A stretch of DNA of 64,000 nucleotides, from the NCBI RefSeq assembly GCF_900129865.1, contig NZ_FQXD01000003.1:62001-126000 (forward strand). The letters run 5' to 3'. A model generated the notes under the pieces. That model searched no databases. It was not told the DNA's origin and worked only from the letters and a program-made list of their open reading frames with translations. Position 1 is the first letter of the stretch. Each line of letters starts with the position of its first letter. Below are positions 52,640 to 62,047 of this stretch, one piece after another. This DNA comes from Virgibacillus chiguensis. Lineage in GTDB: Bacteria > Bacillota > Bacilli > Bacillales > Amphibacillaceae. The position numbers were made by a program, and so were the translations under genes.

Positions 52640-54397
52640 TTGAAAAAGAATTTTTTTGTTGAGCATTGGATGGACACGAACCCCCTATCTATTTCTCCAT
52701 CTACGTCTCTTGAAGTAGCATTTACTACGTTATGTAATCACGCCATTACTCATATACCGGTTGTAGCTGAAGGGTGTATGCAAGGTGTTGTGTCAAGTTA
52801 TGATGTATGGAAGTATATAAAAATAAAGGGCCAAAAAGAGTTAGTAGTTTCTATCATGAATAAACATTATCCTACAGCTTTTGTAGGGTCATCTATGGAA
52901 GATATTTATCAAACCCCTGTTTATGTCATTGATGGTAACACGGAAGAATTACTTGGACAAATAACGGCAAAAGAGTTACTTGCTTTTCAAAAGTATATGT
53001 ATCGTCAGTTTATCCAAATGGAAAATCTGATGCATTGGTACGAGTTAATTTTTGACACGGCATATGAAGGGTTGACGGTTGTTGATGATCAAGGGGTTAT
53101 CCAATTGTTTAATCAAGCGTACAGTCGTTATGTTGGAGTAGCTAAAGAAGAGGCTTTAGGAAAGAAGGCAGATGACATTATCGAAAACACGCGATTACCT
53201 GTTGTTTTAAAAACAGGCATTCCAGAACGTAGCCAACCTCATCGGTTACAAGGGCAAAACTTAGTCGTTCATCGAATTCCAATATGGAAAAACAACAAAA
53301 TTATTGGTGCAGCCGGTATCCTTGTATATGAAGGTGTGTCGGAAATCTATGAAGTAATACAAAAGATGGATCAATTGGATAAAAGGCGACGAGTGGAAAA
53401 CCTACCTATAATATCTGATAGCCCGGCGTTAGAAGTTGTTAAATTCGAGAATATTTTAGGTAATAGTAAAGCGCTTACTGAAGCGAAAAAAATAGCTCGA
53501 AAAGCTGCAGATTCAAGTGCGGCTGTATTGTTAACAGGAGAAAGTGGGGTGGGTAAAGAACAGTTTGCAAAAGCCATTCATGATGCGAGTGCTGCTAAAA
53601 ATGGAAGATTTATTAGCGTGAATTGTGCTGCTATTCCAGATGGATTAATGGAATCTGAATTGTTTGGTTATGCAAAAGGTGCATTTACTGGCGCACATCG
53701 AGATGGAAAACCAGGAAAATTTGAATTGGCACACGAGGGTACGATTTTTCTTGATGAAATTGGCGATATGCCTTTTAACATGCAAGCCAAAATTTTACGT
53801 GTGTTGCAAGAAAGGAAAGTGGAACGAGTAGGAGATAGAAAAGCTGTAGGCGTGAACTTTCGTTTAATTACGGCAACGAATCAAAATTTGCAACAAATGG
53901 TCAAGGATGGGAAATTTCGCGAAGATTTATACTACCGGCTCTATGTTATTCCTATTGAGATACCGCCGTTACGAGAACGGTTGGAGGATTTACCTACTTT
54001 AATTGCCTATCAATTACAGCAGTTAGCGAAGAGTTATAAACAAGGAGAAAAAACCTTTGATCAACATGTATTGCAATGGATGAAACAGCACCATTGGCCT
54101 GGAAATGTGCGTGAGTTAATGAATATAATAGAAAGACTATATGTGTTAACAGATGGGAACCACATAACATTTAATCATTTGCCTGCTTCGGTAAGGGAGA
54201 CTTTTTTTCAAACGTATCACCCATACAATCATCGAAAGGGCCAACTTTTAGAAGAGGCTACAAAACAAGAAAAAGAAATGATTACGCAAACATTAAAGCA
54301 AGTACAAGGAAATAAAACAAAGGCAGCTGAAAGGTTAGGTATGTCAAGGGCTACGCTCTACAATAAGTTGGCTCGTTATAAATTAAACAATTTTTAA
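52640..54397 (+). CDS. Sigma-54-dependent activator (CBS-PAS-AAA+-Fis)
   Basis: This 585-residue enhancer-binding protein has a pair of CBS motifs (about 8-115), a PAS domain (about 133-235; YELIFDTAYEGLTVVDDQG), an AAA+ domain (about 270-500) with Walker A GESGVGKE at 300-307, the sigma-54 contact loop GAFTGA at 347-352 and Walker B GTIFLDEIGD at 367-376, and a Fis-type helix-turn-helix at the C-terminus (GNKTKAAERLGMSRATLYNKL). It starts at TTG behind GGAGGAGAG. Both downstream valine-degradation operons carry -24/-12 promoters, so it is their probable activator, comparable to BkdR. The CBS module suggests an adenine-nucleotide or CoA-type signal. Confidence 0.92.
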   Translation: MKKNFFVEHWMDTNPLSISPSTSLEVAFTTLCNHAITHIPVVAEGCMQGVVSSYDVWKYIKIKGQKELVVSIMNKHYPTAFVGSSMEDIYQTPVYVIDGNTEELLGQITAKELLAFQKYMYRQFIQMENLMHWYELIFDTAYEGLTVVDDQGVIQLFNQAYSRYVGVAKEEALGKKADDIIENTRLPVVLKTGIPERSQPHRLQGQNLVVHRIPIWKNNKIIGAAGILVYEGVSEIYEVIQKMDQLDKRRRVENLPIISDSPALEVVKFENILGNSKALTEAKKIARKAADSSAAVLLTGESGVGKEQFAKAIHDASAAKNGRFISVNCAAIPDGLMESELFGYAKGAFTGAHRDGKPGKFELAHEGTIFLDEIGDMPFNMQAKILRVLQERKVERVGDRKAVGVNFRLITATNQNLQQMVKDGKFREDLYYRLYVIPIEIPPLRERLEDLPTLIAYQLQQLAKSYKQGEKTFDQHVLQWMKQHHWPGNVRELMNIIERLYVLTDGNHITFNHLPASVRETFFQTYHPYNHRKGQLLEEATKQEKEMITQTLKQVQGNKTKAAERLGMSRATLYNKLARYKLNNF

Positions 54398-54456
54398 CAG
54401 ATGACTGGTAAGGTAGTTCAAAGTCTATTTGTAAGGTGGATAAATAGGAGGTGCGA

Positions 54457-54996
54457 ATGACTATATCTATTGTAAAACCGCAATTGGTACATGTAGATGA
54501 TATAGCAAGAATTTGTGCAGAAGGTTGGAAACAAACAGTAGCTGGAATATGAAGCGCAAAATACCAAAAACAAAATATAGCCTATTGGTACAACCCGGGA
54601 AAAGTTGCTCAGGATGTACAAGCTGGTTTGTATTCTTATATAGCGTTAGTTAGCATGAAAGTGGTTGGCGTTATTGGTGGGGCAATGAAAGATGGCTCGA
54701 CTGAAATCTATGTTCTTTACGTAGATAGTTTGTATCGCTATTTGGGAATTGGCAGTAAATTGCTCGCAGCATTAACGGAACAACAAGTAGCTGAGGGAGC
54801 GAAAGAGCAGTGGGTATCGGTTCAAGAAGGAAATCAATTAGGAATTCCTTTTTATGAAGCAAGAGGTTTTATCTATAAGCAGAAAAATATGACGGAAACG
54901 GAAACAAGTGAGAGACAGGTATCGCTTCGATATTACCGAAAAAATTTAATTGGAGTTCAATATAGAGCAATGCTCCGCAGAAACGGACTGAACTAA
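54457..54996 (+). pseudogene. GNAT acetyltransferase broken by an in-frame TGA
   Basis: An ATG at 54457 behind AGGAGGTGCGA opens a typical GNAT N-terminus (IVKPQLVHVDDIARI..GWKQTVAGI). A TGA at 54550-54552 stops it after 31 codons. The same frame then continues without break through AKYQKQNIAYW, the acetyl-CoA loop YVDSLYRYLGIGSKLL and FYEARGFIYKQ to 54996. One nonsense change therefore splits an otherwise complete gene of about 179 codons. A restart near 54628 would lack the N-terminal strand. Sequencing error is possible. Confidence 0.82.
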
Positions 54997-55117
54997 TCGT
55001 TGCAATCCCTCAAGATCTCGCTAATCACTAATAAAACGATGGTCTTTTTCATCATTAAGAATTTGGCAATAAGACGAATTATTTAAAAAATAAGTTTTTG
55101 AAGCAAAAAATGTATTA

Positions 55118-55347
55118 TTGTTTAAACAGTTAGACAGTTGTTCCATTGTTTGTTCATACTATTCTCGGTTATTTAACACCACTAGATGGAATCAACTATA
55201 GACTTTTAGTATTGAAACTTGACGATAAGCTAGATTTATTTAGTCTTACTAAGATTTCCATTTTCGCCTTTTGACAAATCTTAAAGACGAGTTTTTAAAC
55301 AAAAAAGAAAAAGTTTCATTGTTTAGTCTAATTTTTATTGTTTAAAT
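55118..55347 (+). promoter_or_regulatory. Repeated TTGTTTA motifs, candidate enhancer sites
   Basis: TTGTTTAAAC (55118-55127), GTTTTTAAAC (55291-55300), TTGTTTAGTC (55319-55328) and TTGTTTAAAT (55338-55347) lie upstream of the -24/-12 promoter in a 400-bp gap with no gene. Sigma-54 activators bind such reiterated sites. No perfect long dyad is present, so this is tentative. Confidence 0.3.
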
Positions 55348-55355
55348 TTTATAAT

Positions 55356-55373
55356 TTGGCATGTAATTTGCAT
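55356..55373 (+). promoter_or_regulatory. Sigma-54 promoter of the acyl-CoA dehydrogenase-mmsB-mmsA operon
   Basis: TTGGCAT, five bases and TTGCA give the invariant GG and GC exactly 10 bp apart. Transcription would start near 55383, just before the ribosome site AAAGGGGGAT of the first gene. Confidence 0.85.
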
Positions 55374-55398
55374 TAAGAAATGGAAAGGGGGATAGGTA

Positions 55399-57063
55399 AT
55401 GGAAAAAGTAAACTTTCATGATAAAGATTCTATTTTTCCAAATAAACAGTGGATTCTTAAGGAGGATTCCACGAATCCATTTGCAGAGGAAGAGGAACTG
55501 CTTATAGGGATGATTGAAAAGTTTGTAGAAGAGCAAGTAACGCCAAATTTAGATAAGTTGGAAGCGCATGATTATGAAATTGCTCGTGAATTGTTTCGAG
55601 CGACTGGTGAATTAGGGCTGTTAGGTGCGGAAGTGCCTGAAGCTTATGGTGGTTTAGAAATGGGAAAGCGTATGGCTGGAATTATTGCTGAAAAAATGGG
55701 TTTTGGCGGATCATTTAGCGTATCTTTCAATATTCATACAGGCGTAGGTACGTTACCTTTTGTATATTTTGGGAGTGAAAAACAAAAAACCAGATATCTA
55801 CCGAAGTTAGTTTCCGGTGAATGGGTTGGTGCCTATGCATTAACAGAACCAGATGCTGGGTCTGATGCATTATCTGCTAAGACGACAGCTAAAAAGGCAG
55901 TAGATGGTTCAGGCTGGACATTAAATGGAGAAAAGCAATGGATAACGAATGCACATATAGCTCAAGTATATGTAGTGTTTGCTAATACTTCAGATGGCAT
56001 TACTGCTTTTGTTGTTGAGCGTGACCAGCCAGGTGTATCCGTAGGACCTGAGGAAAAGAAGTTAGGCATTAAGGGTTCTTCAACGGCGACTTTAATTTTA
56101 GAGGATGTTCGTTTGAAAGAAGAAGATATACTAGGTGAAGTTGGGAAAGGGCATAAAATTGCGCTGAATATTTTAAATCTAGCACGATTAAAGCTAGCTT
56201 TTGCTAATATTGGAACTTCCAAACAAGCGTTACGCCTCGCCGTAGAATACGGAAAAGAACGTAAGCAGTTTAAACAGCCAATCATTCACTTTGGAATGGT
56301 GCAAGAGAAATTAGCTAATATGGCGCTTGAAATATATGGAGCAGAAAGTGCAGCCTATTACACGGTGAATAGGTTAGACGAAACGGAGCAAGACAACAAA
56401 GGGGATATATTGGAAAGGTTATCGGATTATGCAATGGCTTGCTCCATTAATAAGGTGAAAGCTTCTGAAACGCTTGATTATGTCATCGACGAGGCTGTGC
56501 AAATCCATGGCGGATATGGGTATATGCAAGAATATGAGGTAGAGCGTATATATCGAGATGCAAGAATAAATCGAATCTTTGAAGGAACAAATGAAATTAA
56601 TCGACTAACAACTGCTAAGGCGTTTTTAAAGCAGTATACAAAAGACTCATCTGTCATTTTATCCGTCGAGAAGGAAGAGAATATATTTATTCGCTATGCG
56701 AATAAACTATTAAGAACGGTTTTGAATGCGCTTTCTGAAACAGGCGAACTTCCACATCTCGATCAATTTCATTTACATCGACTAGCTCTTATATTAGAAG
56801 ATATTTATCTTATGCAAGCTACAGAGATTAAGGCTATGTTGGAGAAAGATTCACTATATATCAATCTAGCTGACGTCTTTTGTGAGGAAGCCTACCAACG
56901 AGTTGAAAAGCATACAATCGCTTTACTTGCTTCTATTTCAGAAGAAATGGAAACATACGAAGAGCGAATAAGGGAGGTGCGTTCGTTCCCTGTGCTATAC
57001 ACAAATATTATTGCAAAGAAACAGACCATTGCAAAAGAAATGATTAACCGTAATGGATTTTAG
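55399..57063 (+). CDS. Acyl-CoA dehydrogenase, probable isobutyryl-CoA oxidising
   Basis: This FAD enzyme of 554 residues carries an extra domain of about 170 residues after the usual 380, as in very-long-chain-like and several Bacillus relatives. Blocks are LGAEVPEAYGGLEMGKRM, GAYALTEPDAGSDALS, WTLNGEKQWITNA, IHGGYGYMQEYEVERIYRDARI and the catalytic-glutamate region FEGTNEINR. It is the first gene of a sigma-54 operon with 3-hydroxyisobutyrate dehydrogenase and methylmalonate-semialdehyde dehydrogenase, so isobutyryl-CoA from valine is the likely substrate. That assignment is contextual. Confidence 0.88.
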   Translation: MEKVNFHDKDSIFPNKQWILKEDSTNPFAEEEELLIGMIEKFVEEQVTPNLDKLEAHDYEIARELFRATGELGLLGAEVPEAYGGLEMGKRMAGIIAEKMGFGGSFSVSFNIHTGVGTLPFVYFGSEKQKTRYLPKLVSGEWVGAYALTEPDAGSDALSAKTTAKKAVDGSGWTLNGEKQWITNAHIAQVYVVFANTSDGITAFVVERDQPGVSVGPEEKKLGIKGSSTATLILEDVRLKEEDILGEVGKGHKIALNILNLARLKLAFANIGTSKQALRLAVEYGKERKQFKQPIIHFGMVQEKLANMALEIYGAESAAYYTVNRLDETEQDNKGDILERLSDYAMACSINKVKASETLDYVIDEAVQIHGGYGYMQEYEVERIYRDARINRIFEGTNEINRLTTAKAFLKQYTKDSSVILSVEKEENIFIRYANKLLRTVLNALSETGELPHLDQFHLHRLALILEDIYLMQATEIKAMLEKDSLYINLADVFCEEAYQRVEKHTIALLASISEEMETYEERIREVRSFPVLYTNIIAKKQTIAKEMINRNGF

Positions 57064-57181
57064 ATTTTAAATGTTTTAGCAATGAATGTCGAAGTATTAC
57101 CTTAAAATATCGTATGGATCGTATGCGAAGTAGTAATGGAACATAATTTCGTTACGTACAATGGGAACAAGGAGGAAGAAT

Positions 57182-58078
57182 ATGAAGCGAATTGGGTTTA
57201 TCGGCTTAGGAAATATGGGATTGCCAATGGCGATTGGTTTAGTAAAAGAAGGATATACCGTTACTGGATATGACATTAATGAACAGGCTGTCCTTTCATT
57301 GAAAGAGCAAGGAGGAAGAATTGCGACAACGATTGGGCAAGTTCTCGTTTCCAGTGATGTCATTTTGACAAGTCTTCCATCGGTGAAAGCTGTCGAGGAA
57401 GTATATTTAGCTGCCGATGGATTAATTGAACAAGGAGATAAAACGAAAATACTCGTCGATACAAGCACCGTTTCTCCCGAATTGAACCAAATGATTGATC
57501 AAGCCTGTGCAGAGAAAGAAATTCCTTTTCTGGCTTCTCCTGTAAGTGGTGGTGTCGTCGGTGCAGAACAGCAAACGTTAACCGTAATGGCGGGAGGCAG
57601 AAGAGAAGTTTTTGAGCGTGTTTTACCAATTTTTGAAGTGATTGGTGGCAATGTTTTTCATGTTAATGAACAAATTGATAGCGGTACAACGGTGAAACTA
57701 ATTAATAATTTACTAATTGGATTTTATACAGCTGGTGTCAGTGAAGCGTTGCATATTGCTATAAAGAAAAATATTAATTTAGATGACTTATATTCTATGT
57801 TAAGTGTGAGTTACGGGCAAAGCCGTATTTATGAACGAAACTATAAGGCGTTTATTGCCAACAATGATTTTGAACCTGGTTTTTCTTTAAAATTATTGCG
57901 TAAAGATTTAGAGTTTGCTATGGAAGCAGCGGAAAACAATCAATTAGATTTACCCATTAGCAAAACGTTATTATCTTTATATCAACAAGTGGAAAAAGAA
58001 GGATATGGAGATCAGGATATGGCTGTTCTTTATGAACGGGTAAAGGAACAGTCGGCTAAAAAGGAGGCTGAAAAATGA
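57182..58078 (+). CDS. mmsB: 3-Hydroxyisobutyrate dehydrogenase
   Basis: This NAD+-dependent enzyme oxidises 3-hydroxyisobutyrate to methylmalonate semialdehyde in valine breakdown. It has 298 residues from the ATG at 57182, preceded by AAGGAGGAAGAAT. The Rossmann loop is [10 protein letters not shown], the substrate loop [15 protein letters not shown], and the catalytic lysine lies in [10 protein letters not shown]. The frame is open seven codons further up, but the ribosome site decides. The next gene, mmsA, begins within its last codons. Confidence 0.92.
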   Translation: MKRIGFIGLGNMGLPMAIGLVKEGYTVTGYDINEQAVLSLKEQGGRIATTIGQVLVSSDVILTSLPSVKAVEEVYLAADGLIEQGDKTKILVDTSTVSPELNQMIDQACAEKEIPFLASPVSGGVVGAEQQTLTVMAGGRREVFERVLPIFEVIGGNVFHVNEQIDSGTTVKLINNLLIGFYTAGVSEALHIAIKKNINLDDLYSMLSVSYGQSRIYERNYKAFIANNDFEPGFSLKLLRKDLEFAMEAAENNQLDLPISKTLLSLYQQVEKEGYGDQDMAVLYERVKEQSAKKEAEK

Positions 58079-59535
58079 TATCGCAAGAAGTAAAAGTGAT
58101 GAAAAATTATATTGGAAATAGCTGGGTGGCTTCATCTGGTGCAGAAAAACATGATATACCTAATCCAGCAACAGGTGAAATCATTGCCCAAGTTGTGCTA
58201 TCAACGGAGGAAGACGTCGATCAAGCGGTAGCAGCAGCTAAAAATGCTTATGAGGATTGGGCGAATGTCCCTGTTCCAAACCGTGCGCGTTATTTATTTA
58301 ATTATTTGCATTTATTAAAAGAGCATAAAGAAAGTTTGGCAAAAATTATTACATTGGAAAATGGGAAATCGCTCAGAGATGCAAGGGGAGAAGTACAACG
58401 CGGAATAGAAGTAGTTGAATTAGCAACATCTACTCCGAATTTAATGATGGGTGATGCATTGCCACAAATTGCAAGTGGCATCGATGGGACTATCTGGCGT
58501 TATCCATTAGGTGTAGTGGCAGGCATCACACCATTTAATTTTCCGATGATGGTTCCACTATGGATGTACCCGCTAGCTATCGCTTGTGGAAATACATTTG
58601 TTTTAAAGACGTCTGAACGTACACCGATTTTAGCAGAACGATTAGTTGAATTATTTTATGAAGCAGGTTTCCCTGAGGGTGTACTTAACCTCGTTCACGG
58701 AGGGAAAGAGGTTGTAAATCGGGTGTTACAGCATCCGGATATTGAGGCAATTTCTTTTGTAGGATCAGAGCCAGTAGCTAAGCATGTATATCAGACAGGT
58801 ACGGCACACGGGAAACGGGTGCAAGCATTAGCAGGTGCGAAAAATCACGCTGTCGTCATGCCTGATTGTAATTTAGAAAAAACAGTCCAAGGTGTCATTG
58901 GTGCTGCGTTTGGAAGCAGTGGAGAGCGTTGCATGGCCTGTTCGGTTGTTGCCGTTGTAGATGAGGTAGCAGATGCATTTTTGCATTTATTAACGGAAGA
59001 AACAAAAAAATTAAAGGCTGGAGATGGATTAGATGATTCAACATTTGTTGGTCCACTCATCCGACAATCTCACAAAGATAAAGTAGTTGGCTATATTGAT
59101 CAGGGAGTAGAGGAAGGGGCTGAACTACTCATAGACGGCAGAACGATTGAAGAAGAAACGCCAGATGGCTACTATGTAGGTGCGACTATTTTTGATCATG
59201 TTACACCAGATATGAAGATTTGGCAGGATGAGATTTTTGCTCCTGTGTTAAGTGTAGTAAGAGTGAAGGATTTACAAGAAGGGATAGCGCTAACGAATAC
59301 ATCGAGATTTGCAAATGGGGCGGTCATTTATACGTCAAGCGGAAAACATGCGCAAACGTTCCGTGACCAAATTGATGCAGGAATGGTCGGTGTGAATGTA
59401 AATGTTCCAGCTCCGATGGCATTTTTTGCTTTCGCAGGAAATAAAGCTTCGTTTTATGGTGATTTAGGAACGAACGGAAAAGACGGGGTGCAATTCTATA
59501 CAAGAAAGAAAGTAGTAACGGAACGCTGGTTCTAG
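58075..59535 (+). CDS. mmsA: Methylmalonate-semialdehyde dehydrogenase (CoA-acylating)
   Basis: This converts methylmalonate semialdehyde with CoA and NAD+ to propionyl-CoA and CO2, the last step of valine degradation. It has 486 residues. The aldehyde-dehydrogenase cysteine is Cys286 in [38 protein letters not shown] and [14 protein letters not shown] are characteristic of the MmsA/IolA subgroup. AAGGAGGCTGAAAA precedes the ATG, which overlaps the mmsB stop (ATGA), so the two are translationally coupled. No inositol genes are near, favouring the valine role over IolA. Confidence 0.94.
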   Translation: MISQEVKVMKNYIGNSWVASSGAEKHDIPNPATGEIIAQVVLSTEEDVDQAVAAAKNAYEDWANVPVPNRARYLFNYLHLLKEHKESLAKIITLENGKSLRDARGEVQRGIEVVELATSTPNLMMGDALPQIASGIDGTIWRYPLGVVAGITPFNFPMMVPLWMYPLAIACGNTFVLKTSERTPILAERLVELFYEAGFPEGVLNLVHGGKEVVNRVLQHPDIEAISFVGSEPVAKHVYQTGTAHGKRVQALAGAKNHAVVMPDCNLEKTVQGVIGAAFGSSGERCMACSVVAVVDEVADAFLHLLTEETKKLKAGDGLDDSTFVGPLIRQSHKDKVVGYIDQGVEEGAELLIDGRTIEEETPDGYYVGATIFDHVTPDMKIWQDEIFAPVLSVVRVKDLQEGIALTNTSRFANGAVIYTSSGKHAQTFRDQIDAGMVGVNVNVPAPMAFFAFAGNKASFYGDLGTNGKDGVQFYTRKKVVTERWF

Positions 59536-59543
59536 GTTATTTG

Positions 59544-59582
59544 AAAACAGCCGAACATTTTAACCTATTGTTCGGCTGTTTT
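59544..59582. terminator. Bidirectional terminator between the two valine operons
   Basis: The fourteen-base stem AAAACAGCCGAACA / TGTTCGGCTGTTTT has an 11-base loop and runs of A and T on the two sides. It serves mmsA on the plus strand and the hydrolase gene on the minus strand. Confidence 0.92.
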
Positions 59583-59593
59583 GACATCGTTTT

Positions 59594-60634
59594 TTACTGA
59601 AAAAATGATTCTACAACAGATTGAGAGACGTCGGATAATTGCTTGTATTGATAGATTGGTTGTTTATCTTTGTCAATGACGACGGAACGTACCCCTTCAT
59701 AAAAATCATTTGTTTTCAAGAAATTTTTAGCAATAATTAGATCGGTTTCCAAACATTTTGCTAAAGTTTGGTTCTCTCCACGAATTAGCTGCTCTAAAGT
59801 AACTTTTAGAGAAATAGGTGATTTAGAGACAATCGTATTTTTTGTTTCTGTTGCAAATAGACTATCAGCTGACGCCAGAGAAGCAACAATTTTTTCTACT
59901 GTTTGATGCGCGAAATGATGGTTAATTTCCTCTTGATGCTGCGCCAAATTACTTTCAGATTTTAATTCAGTTTCGAAGCTTTTTATCAATTGAGTTAATT
60001 TTAGTTCTGTTTCTGTTTCATGCAGCCAATTTATATTATAAACTGCTTTGATTAGTGGTTCTATTTGCGATGTTGTTATATAATAATCAGCAGCATTAGC
60101 ATATAGAATATCTGCACCTTTTATAATCTCCGACGTTAGTGCTAAATACCTTCCAACGTAGCCCGGAGCTTGATTAAGGAAGTATGCTGCACCGACATCT
60201 GGGAAAAAGCTAATGTTCATTTCAGGCATCGCCCATTTTGTTTTTTCTGTTATGATACGATGGCTAGCTCCGTAAGAGAGTCCAACGCCACCTCCCATGA
60301 CAACACCATCGAGCAATGCGATTATTGGCTTTGGGAAATTAGCGATGAATTTATCCGTTGCGTATTCTATTTCAAAAAAATCCATTGCTTTTTCAAACGC
60401 TTCTTCGTTTTCTTTTGCCTGATATAATGTTTTTATATCTCCACCAGCACAAAACCCTTTTTGTCCTTCACCATTTAAAATAATTAATTGCACATCAGAA
60501 TCATTTTCCCATTCTAGCAATCTCTCATAAATTGGCGAAAGCATACCTGATGTTAACGAATTAATTGCTTTTGGTCTATTTAATGTAATGGTTGCAATGC
60601 CATGTTCTTTTTTGGAAAATAAAACATCGCTCAT
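59594..60634 (-). CDS. 3-Hydroxyisobutyryl-CoA hydrolase
   Basis: This 346-residue crotonase-fold thioesterase releases 3-hydroxyisobutyrate from its CoA ester. The family blocks NRPKAINSLTSGML, GEGQKGFCAGGDIKTLY (oxyanion hole), GVVMGGGVGLSYGASHRI and PEMNISFFPDVGAAYFL are typical of HIBCH rather than enoyl-CoA hydratase; the long C-terminal part with SPISLKVTLEQL supports this. GGAGGTCATAGGAAG precedes the ATG. It is the second gene of the minus-strand operon, 21 bp after the hydratase gene, and its product feeds MmsB. Confidence 0.92.
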   Translation of the reverse strand: MSDVLFSKKEHGIATITLNRPKAINSLTSGMLSPIYERLLEWENDSDVQLIILNGEGQKGFCAGGDIKTLYQAKENEEAFEKAMDFFEIEYATDKFIANFPKPIIALLDGVVMGGGVGLSYGASHRIITEKTKWAMPEMNISFFPDVGAAYFLNQAPGYVGRYLALTSEIIKGADILYANAADYYITTSQIEPLIKAVYNINWLHETETELKLTQLIKSFETELKSESNLAQHQEEINHHFAHQTVEKIVASLASADSLFATETKNTIVSKSPISLKVTLEQLIRGENQTLAKCLETDLIIAKNFLKTNDFYEGVRSVVIDKDKQPIYQYKQLSDVSQSVVESFFQ

Positions 60635-60655
60635 CTTCCTATGACCTCCTATGTA

Positions 60656-61441
60656 TTATTGGTGGCGAAAATCAGGTTTGCGTTTTTCGACAAAAGCCTG
60701 AACGCCTTCTTTAGCATCTTCTGTTAGAAATAACTCACCAAAGATTTCCTTTTCTCTCTGCAATCCATCCGAAAAAGATTTCTGTGCCCCCTGAACGACG
60801 CTTTCAACAGCTCTTGTAATACTTTGCATACTATTTCCTTCTATAAAAGAACGGGCAATTGTCTTCGCAGTTGACATTAGCTCGTCACTAGAAACTTTTG
60901 CTTGAACAATACCTAACTCTAGTGCTTTATCGCCGTCTATATGTTTTCCGGTAAGAATTAATTCTAACGCAGTAGCTACGCTAGTGATTCGTGAAAGACG
61001 TTGTGTCCCGCCGAATGATGGGACAAGTCCAAGTTTTACTTCAGGTAAGCCAATTGTTGCTTTTTCAGATGCGATTCGGAAGTGGCAGCCCATTGCTACT
61101 TCTAAACCTCCGCCAAGTGCTGGTCCATTTATTGCTGCAATTACCGGCTTTGTCATAAATTCCAATTCATTGCATAAATCCTGTCCCGCTTTAGACATAT
61201 CCATTCCTTTTTGATAATTTCCCATTGCTGGTACAAACTCTTTAATATTAGCCCCAGCAGCAAAAAATTTGCCTGCTCCAGTTAAAATAATAGCATGTAC
61301 ATTGGAATCGTCTTGAAATTGTTTTAACATGGTGCGTAATTCTGTAATCATTGCTGAGGATAGGGCGTTAGCTGGTGGTGAATCTAAGGTCAAGATAGCG
61401 ATATTTTCTTCATAAATTACTGTAACGTGATTAAATTCCAT
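60656..61441 (-). CDS. Enoyl-CoA hydratase (methacrylyl-CoA hydratase candidate)
   Basis: This crotonase of 261 residues adds water to a 2-enoyl-CoA. ANALSSAMITELR, GAGKFFAAGANIKEF (oxyanion hole), the catalytic glutamates in NGPALGGGLEVAMGCH and LPEVKLGLVPSFGGTQRL are present. It is the first gene of a two-gene operon with the 3-hydroxyisobutyryl-CoA hydrolase behind a sigma-54 promoter. With the acyl-CoA dehydrogenase of the convergent operon this completes isobutyryl-CoA to 3-hydroxyisobutyrate. AAGGAGGAAC precedes the ATG. Confidence 0.92.
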   Translation of the reverse strand: MEFNHVTVIYEENIAILTLDSPPANALSSAMITELRTMLKQFQDDSNVHAIILTGAGKFFAAGANIKEFVPAMGNYQKGMDMSKAGQDLCNELEFMTKPVIAAINGPALGGGLEVAMGCHFRIASEKATIGLPEVKLGLVPSFGGTQRLSRITSVATALELILTGKHIDGDKALELGIVQAKVSSDELMSTAKTIARSFIEGNSMQSITRAVESVVQGAQKSFSDGLQREKEIFGELFLTEDAKEGVQAFVEKRKPDFRHQ

Positions 61442-61486
61442 AGTAAGTTCCTCCTTCAGTTCATCAACAGTCCTGTTTTTTTATTA

Positions 61487-61504
61487 AAGCAAATCCTATG
61501 CCAA
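61487..61504 (-). promoter_or_regulatory. Sigma-54 promoter of the hydratase-hydrolase operon
   Basis: On the minus strand TTGGCAT, five bases and TTGCT again place GG and GC 10 bp apart, 46 bp upstream of the hydratase start. The seven bases of the -24 element are identical to those of the promoter at 55356. Confidence 0.82.
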
Positions 61505-61599
61505 AGCTTACAAAGTGTATAAAAATAGAGAAGAATGTAGCTAATATAGTTAATTGATAGGCTTTACATGATGCGTTCCTTTTTTAAACATAGGATAAG

Positions 61600-61645
61600 C
61601 AAACAAAAAATCATGTATAACTGTCTACACAATTATACATGATTT
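61600..61645 (-). terminator. Terminator of the DUF2187 gene
   Basis: The perfect thirteen-base stem AAATCATGTATAA / TTATACATGATTT has a 12-base loop. On the minus strand it is followed by TTTTTTG. It lies about 160 bp beyond the DUF2187-like gene. Confidence 0.75.
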
Positions 61646-61803
61646 AAAAGCAATTCTACAAATTACGATTCAACTTGCGATCGGTAAGGTGTCTGCATTC
61701 TAACGTCAATTAAGTACATACATTATGCCACATTTTATCACGAACATAGATGTTATAAGGTCCTTCATTTTAGACATTGAACGGGAAAAGAAAACGATAC
61801 ATG

Positions 61804-62010
61804 TTATCCAATAACACGGTAATTTTTATGAGCTACAACAGTAGTAGAATAACCGTTGTTTAACTCAGCTAAATTCTGTGCTTTTGAAATATCGACAATG
61901 ATACTTTGTTTACAGCTTGAAGGTAGTACTTTTCCTTGTAAAAGTACATCCTCTCTTTTAAATTCGATAATATCACCTGGCTTAGCTGTTTTTGTATCAG
62001 GTTTAAACAT
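61804..62010 (-). CDS. DUF2187 (YkvS-like) small protein
   Basis: This 68-residue beta-rich protein has the pattern PGDIIEFKREDVLLQGKVL, SIIVDISKAQ and TTVVAHKNYRVIG, which matches the Bacillus DUF2187 family (YkvS), a KOW/SH3-like fold of unknown role. AAAAGGAGGAAAAACT precedes the ATG. It follows the MerR-like gene on the same strand by 37 bp, so they may form one transcript. Confidence 0.8.
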   Translation of the reverse strand: MFKPDTKTAKPGDIIEFKREDVLLQGKVLPSSCKQSIIVDISKAQNLAELNNGYSTTVVAHKNYRVIG

Positions 62011-62047
62011 AGTTTTTCCTCCTTTTAAACAGAATTAATGGAAAAGG

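Noticed and set aside
54550-54552. TGA as selenocysteine in the GNAT frame
   Set aside because: GNAT enzymes do not use selenocysteine, no SECIS-like hairpin follows, and nothing else in the window suggests the machinery.
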